From NCBI GenBank assembly GCA_037179385.1, contig CM074179.1:36109905-36173904 (forward strand): a stretch of DNA of 64,000 bases, written 5' to 3'. Both the position numbers and the translations under genes were made by a program. Shown here in pieces: positions 1 to 9,418 of the stretch. Numbering within the stretch: position 1 is the stretch's first letter; each line of letters begins with the position of its first letter. The stretch is from Holothuria scabra. Taxonomy: Eukaryota > Echinodermata > Holothuroidea > Aspidochirotida > Holothuriidae. A model generated the notes under the pieces. It was given only the letters and a program-made list of their open reading frames with translations, had not been told where the DNA came from and made no database searches.

Positions 1-302
<302 letters not shown>

Positions 303-399
303 TTTATTGTTTTTGAGATGCGAAACAACTGTAACCTGACCTGATTTAGGTGATCTTATGTCTATAACTACTTGTAAAAGTTCAGTAATAAGGCCTTAC

Positions 400-1841
400 C
401 TTGCAGTTGGACGCAATTTCTAGGATGCAAACCATATACTGTTGTTCGGCTCTCTCTTTGTCAAGCCGGAAAAATAATGTTGTCGAACAAAGCGCCTTGA
501 CAATTTCAAGCATACCGCTACCAAAAGATTCTTGTTCATTGGTCCAAAGCATCGCTAAATTATTACTGTTGTTAGTGGAATGGCGTAGACGGTTGAAATT
601 TGACGAACTTTGAATGACATTCCTAGTTTTCTCAGAGAACCACTCAATTGCTCCGTATGCTGCGAAATGTGTAGCGTACCAGCACATAAAGTTGCTGTCG
701 AAAAATCTTACTGTCGCTTGAGAAGTCCCCTTGACGTTTAAATCCCTGTTGAAGTTGTCACTCACTTCATGTTCTACTAATATACCCATCTGCACGTAAT
801 AATCATAACAAAATTGACCGATACATTTGATCATTTTATCTTTACTCCACTCAAGTCTACCACTGCTACTGCAAAGACCTTCAGCAGCAAATACTCCAAA
901 CGTGTAGTTAGTGTTTTCCATTGCAGAGGATTTCCGAATGGTGTTTACACCCATCTGGGCTGTCAGATAAACGTAGACATTCTCTAAGATAAATTTTGTC
1001 AATTCCATGTTTCTGTCAAAAATATCCGATTTTGAATTTCTGTGAAGCTCGTGTGTGAATAATATGGAAAAAAAAGGAACTTTACAAAAATGTTTGATCA
1101 TGGAGTTTCCATGGAATTTTTGTGCAATTGTATCCTCAGTTAGAGAGTCAGCTTCACCAAAAACCTTTTTACTGTATTCAACTCGTCTTTTGTCATCAAA
1201 TGCAGTCAAGCGCAAATGTATTGTTGCTCGCTCACATATCTTTGGAGTAATTGTACACGTCAAAATCACACCAATGTGTTTTAACATTTCTCCTTGGATA
1301 ATATCTAAGATGTCGGAATTTGTGTCATCAGACTGTTCTGTGCAGAAGTCAACATCATCTATGACTATCAAGCCCGAGGAACACTCAAGCACTTGTTGTA
1401 TATCGTGTCCACTAAACGGAGTGTCTTTAGGTATCGCACCTTGCTTCAACTGTGTAAAAATGGATCTTGATAGTTCTGTTTGCCTTAAACGTAGTAGTAA
1501 AAATATGTCAAATTTAGTAGACAAAAGGGATTGATTGCTGTTTTTGCACCAGTCGTGTGCAATCTTCAGAGTTAGAGTAGACTTTCCGCAGCTGGCTTTA
1601 CCCTGCATTAAAAGTCGTTTCCCAGCAAAACTATTTTCAGTGAATATTGTTTGATAAGAATCAATTTTTTCCCACTTCCCGGGTCCTTTGTCGTCTGCTT
1701 GCGTCTCTCTCTCAATAGCGCCGTCTACGAAAATTTTATCAACAGCGCAAACATTCTGCTGGTCCGTCGAAACAGGCTGAAACGCGGTTGTCAGATGCTT
1801 GTAAAATCCTCTAGTCAACGATATCATCAGATTTTTCCTTG
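400..1841 (-). CDS. NACHT-domain exon of a second NLR-like gene (partial gene)
   Basis: Single open exon of 1442 nt (480 codons), entered in phase 1 after an AATTACAG acceptor and left in phase 0 at CAAG|GTAAGG. The frame contains a pre-NACHT motif (VDKIFVDG, then KWEKIDSY), a P-loop (GKASCGKST), the DWCKN helix, a FLLLRLRQ strand, a Walker B-like strand (LIVIDDVDF) and the LRLTAFDD segment. A winged-helix-like part (GILVEHEV, then VRFFDSNFMCWYATHF) follows. It aligns segment by segment with the exon at 12893-14391, with the same start and end phases, so the two are paralogues. NACHT proteins are STAND NTPases that oligomerise on activation. Several features look degenerate: the usual LDGxDE of Walker B reads IDDVDF, and the strand that normally ends in TTR reads VILTCTITP. 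Later exons would lie before position 1. The frame is uninterrupted, so I do not call it a pseudogene. Confidence 0.85.
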
Positions 1842-3567
1842 CTGTAATTAAAAGAGATAAGAATGCAAAATTCAACTTTCTACAACTTGAGAATCTTTAA
1901 CCACATACCTTTTTTTTTACTTTCTTCAAGAACAGAAAGAAAATCAAATAAAGAAGTTCAATGCAGCAAAGACTAAGCAGGGAGGTGTTACATAACACTA
2001 ATCGTAACACCCTGGACTCAGAGTCTTAATCAGCAATAGGGCGACTACAGATCTTAGAAATTTTAAACATTCCACAGACCCTTTCTCCAAAGTCCTCCCG
2101 AACCTCTTGAAAGGCGCACTTCAGAAACTCTTTTATGCATTCGGAGGGCTAAACTTAAGCTGCGCCCCTTTTGCTATACACATGGAACTCACTTTTTTAT
2201 AATAAATTATCTCTTAATTACATTTCAGTTACTTTATGGTTAAGTAATTGATAATGAACATTTCCAAGGACGCAATTTAAACTTCCAAAATAATACCCTC
2301 AGGACAAACTAATGTTACAACAGTCCTTGAAATGAAGATTGTAAAAACAAAGGATAACACTAGCCTGATATGGTATGTCCCTTCCATGACATCACAAGAT
2401 TTGCATATTGAGCTCATATTTATAAATAATTAAGTGCCAATAAAGAGAAATTGCCTCATATAATGGTCATTTTTTGAGATCTTAATGATAATTGTGGCTA
2501 TTTTCATGGTTTTTCATGTTTTTTATCCAATACCCAACTTTGCCATTTTCATGTCACACTACCTTTAAATAGTTTAAATTTGAGAAGTCTGGAAATGGTT
2601 CAAACTGTTTTGTGGATTATTTGTTAACAACGGTGGTGTAGCTCTCTTCTTTCCAGTGGGAAGCAAAAAGGCATACCTATCAAAACATGGTACTCGTTGT
2701 GCAGAAAAGTTTGGATCACGCATGGGTCTAAAAGGATTCTGGGCTATCATTGCAATTTAAGGGATTAAAAGATTCAGGCAAAGCGCTCGGAAAAAGTTTC
2801 CTTTCTTAAAATAAATAATCGAAAGCGTAGAGCTTATAATGGGGATGGAGTTTGGAAAACCACACTGTGCATGACCACTGTCGCAAATGGCAAATTTCCG
2901 AATTCTTTCCTTGTCAGAGCCGCAGACAATCGCCCCTGCCCTTGTAGCTACGCCAATTTCTGTGACTTATTTTGCCTAAAAAACCCGTATTTCGTCAGAG
3001 TACTTTGGGAGCTGAGTGAGGGACAATCTAGGGCAAACTACCTGGCCGGGGCAAGGGCCAAATGCAGTGTTCTCCCTGGCGAAGTTACGCTCAAACTTGT
3101 TCATTCCTTTTTCACACATCAATATTTTAGCTATGTTGAAAACTGAGCAACGGGCACTTAGTTATAATACTTATCGGTACCTGTATTCTGGCTAGCCGGT
3201 TCATGTGATATATTTTTCTTAATCCCGTGATGGTCTGTACAAAAACATACTTAACTAACTCCTTCAGGCTGACCCAATGGTTCAATCATCTGGTGTTGTA
3301 GCGTGTAGCATGTAGGGGACAACTGGTGTGTGTAGCTATCCGCTTCCCTGCCTGAGAAAGGATCGCTACCAAAATAGCACAATGTTTCTACGAAATAAAG
3401 AGATCACCGAACCTTCCTTTCTTTCTTGTCTTTTCTTTTTCTTACTTTGGTTGGACAAAAGGGGTCCACCATATGGCGGTGCAGTCCTTCACGATGTACA
3501 AGGTAGATGTCGGCGCAAATTGAATCAAACCTGATACCATGCATTTATAAATTCTTGAAATATTTAC
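1842..3567. other. intron or intergenic DNA, no gene seen
   Basis: Between the second NACHT exon and the small exon at 3568-3616. Short chance frames only. I see no repeat family I can name and no conserved splice pairs. If the two exons belong together this is their intron, and the phase-1 junction is compatible. Confidence 0.6.
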
Positions 3568-3616
3568 CTTGAATGTTACCGTCGTTAATTTTGTAACCGT
3601 CTTCGGCCTCAATGTC
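3568..3616 (-). CDS. short cytosolic linker exon upstream of the second NACHT exon
   Basis: 49-nt exon with a strong pyrimidine-rich acceptor (CCCTTTTACTTACAG) and donor CAAG|GTAAAT. It is entered in phase 0 and left in phase 1, which fits the phase-1 entry of the NACHT exon at 1841. It encodes an acidic, charged stretch (DIEAEDGYKINDGNIQ). In size and phase it corresponds to the exon at 16021-16078 of the neighbouring gene (EVPMFTEKLLQHVDKKHQ), which also comes just before its NACHT exon. No function can be assigned beyond a linker between membrane segment and NACHT domain. Because entry is phase 0, the preceding exon must end on a codon boundary. Candidates are 7192-7229 or the last exon of the upstream gene at 9360. 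Confidence 0.6.
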
Positions 3617-4541
3617 CTGTAAGTAAAAGGGAGTGAGAGTTCTTAAAATGCTTTGAATTTAAGCTCATGTCAACACACAATTTCATGGACAGTCTGTCCT
3701 TTTGAAAGTTAACAATTGAGGTAGACTAGTGTTAAAGGGTGCAATCAACATGCTGTACATTTCCTATCATTTACCCTTAGAACATCTTTAATAATACTGA
3801 TGATAATAAATTATTCATTGGGCATAAACGATGTTTAACACTCTTTTCTCTTTTAGTTATTGATATGTTTTTTTTTTTTGGGGGGGGGGGGGGTTAAACC
3901 TAATAGCAGCTCCCTGGTTAAACCAAGTTAAACTTCACCAGGCCTGTAATTTAAAATGAATAGAAAACAATCAATCAACTTCGTCAACAAAAACCAGGTT
4001 TTCGTCAGTTTTAACTCATTTAAAGGCTGAAAATTGCCAAAAATCTTGGATATGTCCAGCAAATTTAGTATAAGATTTTACTCTCACAAAGGGCGCCATT
4101 GATAAAAATTTATGGTGCGCGAAACTTAGGGACATAAAACAACATGAAGTCTTTACAATAGAGTCCAAATTTTATCAATTATTTCATTCCCCATTTCTAT
4201 CTAACTAAAGCATGATTTATATAAAAAAAAGCGGACGAATGATAGTTTTGCCTGGTCAATTTTGCTTTAGCGCATGGTTGTTGACGTTATTTAATGTTCA
4301 AAGTGTTGACTGGTTTTATCCAACAATCTGGGGATATTTTTGTTTTGCTTTCTTGCTGAGCATTGAATTCCCGGTTGTCGTAATGTTTGATAAAAATTTG
4401 GGTAATTACGTGGTGGCTGGTTTGACACCGAACAATGCATGTTTAACCATTTCAAGCTTGACATTTTTTTGTATAATGGAATGATGGCTCTGTATAATCT
4501 GAAACAAGCCTAGTTTCATCACCGTTGGCATTTACAACAGA
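3617..4541. other. non-coding stretch with T/G homopolymer
   Basis: No credible exon. A run of 12 T followed by 14 G occupies 3868-3893. A plus-strand frame at 4212-4484 has hydrophobic content but no splice or homology support, so I treat it as chance. Confidence 0.5.
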
Positions 4542-5986
4542 TGAATACTCGTACGTTTTGTTTTGTCATGCATATCAAGTAAAGTAAGGGTAGGCGGTGC
4601 ACCATCTGACGTCACAAGGGTAGTCTGCAAACTATAAGCACATTTGAAGGAAAGGCCCGAAATCTTTAGTGTAGATTTCATACGAAAGACTTGGGTGGCA
4701 TTATAGATTATGTGCCGGGGGGTTGATTATTGTTGGTTTGGTCTCTGTGACCAGGAGGCTAGACCGGTTTCTGTTGCTTTGGCTCAATTCATGGCCCAAC
4801 TTCATCAGTAGCGAACCGTTAAGAGGGTTGGGGTAATTAATCAACATTGTCTCATGATGCGGACAACATAGTAAAAGTAACAGCTGAAAAATTTCTCGTA
4901 GATCCCATAGAACGTCGCTTTTGGGAGCGTAACTTACACTTATAATAGAGGCCTTACATTGGCCGGGATAAGATCTTGGGGAATACATATTTGTAGGTTG
5001 AATAAAATGCCATTTAATTATAGGCCCGTTCATAACGTAAGGTTATAATAAATATGCCGTAGACTGTAACAATTCCCGGCGGGTGTTGCCTTTATCACCA
5101 GTAGTGTGGAAGGGGAATGTAACAGTAAATTTCTGTACCCTCTCCACAGTAAATTCGATTTACACGAGACAAAGATCCCACGAGATACAACAATTCACGA
5201 CAATTTTTATAGTTCCTTAAAGCTTTTTAAGCAGGAGTTTAGGATCGTCGTTCTCAAGAAGTCTAATCCCTCTAGTGCGATAGACCGAGGGTTAGGTGTC
5301 GTTCTCTCAACGCAACCCCTTTTAAGTTGTTTTTCTGGGGAGAGTTAGAGATCAACACAATCTCGTAGGGTCTCACAAGGCATGAGGTTATGAACTTGAT
5401 AAATTCGGAGCCTTAATTTGATAGACTCGGGTTTGAGTCTTTATTACTATCGAGAAATTAATCGTGAGGTACTTGGGACTCTTTCGCCATTTTAAAGGGT
5501 TATGGGCAGTTTATGACTACGTATAGTCTGTTTTTCCTTATAGGCAAGATAATGACACTTGTGTAACTTTATGGTTACGGTTAAGGATAGGCCTTTATTT
5601 CAGGCGGGTTTTAAAGCTTAAAATAGTGAAGTTCCTTGGAAAAGAAGTACACGGACACAGAGCATGTTTGAAGAGTAGAGGAGCCCACTCTTTTTGAGTG
5701 AGTTGGTGGCCCTTAGAAGAGCCGTTAGGTTTAGACATCTTGTGTCGGGGTTTCATCTCTTATAGGGGTGGTGGCGTCTGGATGCTGCCTTTTGTTGGCG
5801 GTGTTTTAAGATTTCCTCGGTTCTCTTTGCAGACTTCTCGAGGAGCTTCCATAATAGTTTCTTCGCCTCCCCGTTGTCGTCTAGTGTGTCCAGTTCCTGT
5901 CGAGCCCTTTGTTCTTTCTCAATGAAGCGATCCTTCTGCTTCTTGGCTTGAATACTCGTACGTTTTGTTTTGTCATGCATATCAAG
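4542..5986. mobile_element. possible mobile element bounded by exact 38-bp direct repeats
   Basis: An identical 38-base sequence occurs at 4542-4579 and 5949-5986, in the same orientation, about 1.4 kb apart. It contains CTCGTACGTTTTG and GTCATGCATATCAAG. The sequence just outside the copies differs, so the repeat has sharp edges. On the minus strand the right-hand copy contains the ATG of a lysine/glutamate-rich frame (5753-5980) that runs into the interval. Exact direct repeats flanking a frame that starts inside one copy could mark an LTR-like or split-repeat retroelement, or a deletion derivative of one. They could also result from a local duplication. No reverse transcriptase, recombinase or transposase is recognisable, so the class is unknown. 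Confidence 0.45.
5753..5980 (-). CDS. short charged, coiled-coil-like frame, possibly element-derived
   Basis: 75 codons from an ATG inside the 38-bp direct repeat to a stop at 5753. The product is rich in K, E, R and Q (for example KDRFIEKEQRARQELD and KLLWKLLEKSAKRTEEILKH), which suggests helical or coiled-coil structure and is not a typical chance translation. I do not recognise a family. Downstream in the same direction the frame is soon interrupted, so it may be the N-terminal remnant of a longer element protein. No splice donor or poly(A) signal is evident. Confidence 0.3.
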   Translation of the reverse strand: MHDKTKRTSIQAKKQKDRFIEKEQRARQELDTLDDNGEAKKLLWKLLEKSAKRTEEILKHRQQKAASRRHHPYKR

Positions 5987-7191
5987 CTAGATAAAAACTT
6001 GTAAAATACTACCACGTTAGACTGAACAGCTGTGTGTAAAATTCCGCAAGTTGTGTTTAGGAATAAAACGAAAACTGCTGCATCATCTTGGGTCTTTGCG
6101 TAACTTTTATAAAGAATACTCAGTGTATCGGGTATTAAATAAAAAGATGAAACGTAGAGCTATACCGTTTAAGGGCAGGGTCCTTTGAAACTTGATTTTT
6201 GGCAACCACGGAATACTCTTAAAACTACCATCTTTACCTATCTCTTTAGAAATAAAGAAGTGAGTGTCTGTAACCTGTAGGTAACCTGAGATATACGGGT
6301 CAATATAGGTGGAATTTCTAATGTGTCGATTGTTTTAAAAGGCAAAATATTTTAACATTTTAATTTACAACAAACAAATTTGTTACTGTGAATATCTGTG
6401 ATCTCAGTGTTGCAACTGTAACAGAAAACGGATATCACAGATCAATAGCACTGTACAGTAATAATCAAAAAATTACTTAACCACTAATTCCACAGGCTAT
6501 CCAAATAAAATACATTCAAGAACAGTTAAGCTTACGGGGAGATTATGATACCCAAACGTTCAGGCTACCTGCAAAGGCTGCAAACCCACAGTGTCGCTTA
6601 ATCAGTGTTACCCAACAAAACGTAGGGATTTGTTTGGAATAAACCAGCTACGCTGAAATAAAATAAACCCTTTGGTAGACACACAGGCTCCTTAATGTTT
6701 GGAAAAGTATTGGTCAACAACCCATTAATAACTTTACAAAAAACGAGTTGGTTAATTTTTTACCTAATTTGTTGATATTAAGACCAACGATGGTTAAAAA
6801 ACGGGGAAAATTTTTACCCAATATTTTAACAGTTTACCAACGTTTACTGTACAAGAGCATGGGGAAAAGGGTATCAACCGTAACAACCAATTTCGTTAGT
6901 ATCGCTGAAGAATGCTACTGTTTAGCAGGGTGAATTAGGGGGAATTCCACAAAGTGAAAAATGTATTTTAATCCTGCTCTATTGCAAATAGTAATGAAAC
7001 TAACAACATTTTTTAGATCTTTCTGAATCCTTAGTATGAATACCTGTAAGTTTGAAGGCAACTCTTAGAAGACGAACACGCAATCATTTGGTAGAGAACT
7101 AACCTTGTGACTTAAGAGGACAAATTCAGAAATTTAAAATGTATATGTTAAGCCCCTACATCCAGGTTTCCCTCCTGGAAATGCGCTTTAC
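5987..7191. repeat. non-coding DNA with a TTACCCA/GGTTAA-rich degenerate repeat (about 6690-6935)
   Basis: The part at 6690-6935 has repeated GTTGGTTAA, TTTTTACCCAA and TTACCAACG-like words. Similar word order occurs at 44780-45020 and 46141-46327. This suggests a short, AT-rich non-autonomous repeat family. A small imperfect hairpin (ATCTGTGAT with ATCACAGAT) lies at about 6393-6440. No gene was seen. Confidence 0.35.
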
Positions 7192-7229
7192 CTGTTTTTG
7201 GATTTCATGAATTTCACCTATTTGTTCGT
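7192..7229 (-). CDS. candidate 38-nt linker exon (tentative)
   Basis: Acceptor ...GGTAATAAAG (weak pyrimidine tract) and donor AAACAG|GTAAAG (good). Entered in phase 1 and left in phase 0, it would read DEQIGEIHEIQKQ and would join the phase-0 entry of the exon at 3616. The neighbouring gene has a phase 1-to-0 exon at the equivalent place (16860-16909), which is the main support. The short length and weak acceptor make it uncertain. Confidence 0.25.
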
Positions 7230-9010
7230 CTTTATTACCAAAATCAGGAAGTCCATTTCAAAACATATTTTCAGCGAAATCTTATAAAATTGTGAAAATC
7301 AGGAAATTTCCAGATTTAACGTGTCACTACTATTTTGTAAGAAAATTTTCGTCATTATGTTCACAAGGGCCGCGCAAAGGGCAATGATGGTTGGTAGGTA
7401 TTCCAATAACGTCAATGGCAGCACTTATACAACCTTAGAGGAGCGCATCCATCATTTATTTGGCGTTGGGCGCATCTTACTTTTCGAGAAAATGCATAAA
7501 AAACAAAGGAATCGAACTCGTTTACATTGAAATCTTCTTGCTAATTTACACCTCACAACCCTTTCGCAAATAAATATCACTTAAATACACCGATAACAGT
7601 TTTGGCCGGTTCAGTGCAAATCAATCATGCCTTCAAAAGACGGTGTGTAAACCTGCATTACTGGGTTGCTGGGCCAATCATATTGTGAACGCTAAGGGGT
7701 ACGATACAGGAATAGGAATAGCCAGGAAAAGGCGACTCGAACAAGAGAAAGCCTTAGTTACTCTAATCGATCAAAGTGCTGGTTTTCTTCACTTCGTTAG
7801 TAAAGGATTGCTGAATACAACTTGATTCCAATCCATTTCAATTGATTCCAAGATGATGAGTAACAAAGTCCTACTTTAAACTGTGGGACTTAACGACATT
7901 CTTTATCACAATTCAAGTTGCCTTAATTTCATTATCTGGACGTCTCTTGTCAACTATCAAGGAAGGGTGTTGCCCAAGGTTCCTGACTAGTTGCAACTGT
8001 GGACAAGGTTAAGGGGTAACATAAGATGGAGATTCCTGATTGGACTTTCTTGTTAATGCTTATCAGAATGACCAATGAGAAAAGACTCAGTCTTAAACTC
8101 TTCGTTTAGTGCATGGCTAGTTTAAGCTTACATTAATTGAATTTGGTAGGTAGAAGAAATGCGACAAAGGACCTTGAAGAAATGTGTTTGAGGAACGACA
8201 TATTCACAAGTTAAAGCACAGTTGACTGAATAAAGGAAGGCAGTCAATTAAGTTGAGATCAACCGTGTGTCACATAGGGTATCCTGGTAGAGTAGAGAGA
8301 AAAACATTTACTGTGAATCGGCACTTTGCTCTAGGGAGATTTAACATTACTGTGTGTAAGCGTCTCTGGATGAAAAATTAAGTCACAGGAGAGATATTTT
8401 TTAACCTAACTTAGGAGGCAGTAGGGGCTGAAAGAAAAAAACCCGGAGAGGCAAAGCCCCCTCTTACCCCCCTGTTGCGCCGCCACTGAAGATAAGGAAT
8501 GGTTTCCGTCAAGGACGGCTCTCACTTCCTTGGGATGAAAAATCTTAAACTTAAACTTCCCCTTTTGGTTCCATAAGTCCATGCTTTCAAAACTTTTCTT
8601 AAGCAGTATAGATATGAACTGAGAGTTTTGGAGAAGGGAAAACCCAAACGTTTTCTTCCAATTTTGTTCAAAACATTCTTGAATTCATGCACAAATATGT
8701 TTACAAAATCATAAAGGCTTTCCTTTTGTCCTTCCTCCAGGACGGCGATCAAAAGTGGTGGAGATGAGCCTACTTAATCCCCTCACAATGGGGAATTGCT
8801 GCTCACACCAACAGCCAGGCCGTCAAAGGCCTTTTAGGGTCCTTTGTTTTATGACGCTATGCAACCACGAACTTTGGAGAGTTCATTGGCTTACGAATTA
8901 CAACTTCATGGAAATTAACTCAAGAACTTGGATCAAACTTGGCGTTTTTGAAAGACCAGTTGAGATGGGAAAACCGTAGATTGCTCTTGGATGAAAAGAA
9001 AAAAACACCT
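7230..9010. repeat. non-coding DNA with a degenerate GC-rich repeat end (about 8400-8490)
   Basis: No exon supported. The sequence at about 8400-8490 reads GGGGCTGAAAG, then GGCAAAGCCCCCTC, and ends TGTTGCGCCGCCACTG. It resembles the end of the GC-rich element at 48.8-49.2 kb, which ends GTAGCGCCGCCCCTG. I read it as a fragment of the same kind of dispersed non-autonomous repeat. Confidence 0.35.
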
Positions 9011-9012
9011 TA

Positions 9013-9105
9013 CTTTGATCCGGCCAGGAATTGAACTCCAGGCCTCTCGGTAGCTAAGATCATCGCCGTAAATGCCCACGCCATTATTCACTCGGAGCAA
9101 TGTGG
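9013..9105 (-). mobile_element. tRNA-derived SINE-like head
   Basis: On the minus strand a good B-box-like word (GAGTTCAATTCC, 9027-9038) is followed by TGGCCGGATCA. Upstream is a diverged A-box-like region (TTGCTCCGAGTGAATAATGG). The spacing suits a tRNA-related pol III promoter, but paired stems are poor, so this is a SINE head or tRNA pseudogene and not a working tRNA. Confidence 0.4.
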
Positions 9106-9110
9106 CTACT

Positions 9111-9116
9111 TTTATT
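9111..9116 (-). terminator. possible poly(A) signal (AATAAA) for the Ig-NACHT gene
   Basis: TTTATT on the plus strand gives AATAAA on the minus strand, about 230 bases after the proposed stop codon at 9348-9350. The SINE-like head overlaps the region just before it. One hexamer is weak evidence in AT-rich DNA. Confidence 0.25.
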
Positions 9117-9310
9117 AGTTTGTCTTTATATTTAATCATTTGAAACAGGTTCAAGAATATTACGTATTGCTACACTGCGCTCTATAGGACTGACATCAGT
9201 TAAACATTCGTCTTCCCTTTAAATGCTAAATAACTCTCCCCAGGGTTATCTGGCAGCAACAACTACCAGTGTGGTCTTGGCTGGTTATCCCATACCCCCG
9301 CCCTTCTAAA

Positions 9311-9347
9311 GAAAAAAAAAGCAACAAAAAAAAAAAAAAAAAAAAAA
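9311..9347. repeat. poly(A) tract
   Basis: A-rich run on the plus strand (poly-T on the minus strand), interrupted by GC at 9321-9322 and a C at 9325. It lies immediately after the proposed stop codon of the Ig-NACHT gene. Confidence 0.8.
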
Positions 9348-9418
9348 CTATTTACAAACCTCCCACTCTCCGGTTAGAGGATTAAGGCTGCTTTCATTGC
9401 CTTCGGTTATCCACAACA
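9348..9418 (-). CDS. exon 11: proposed C-terminal exon
   Basis: Entered in phase 1 after TTTCTTTTGCAG. Encodes VLWITEGNESSLNPLTGEWE, then VCK and a TAG stop at 9348-9350. A possible donor, GAG|GTTTGT, sits at 9360, the same kind of weak donor as exon 6. If used, it would leave in phase 0 and could join the phase-0 exon at 3616. Confidence 0.45.
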
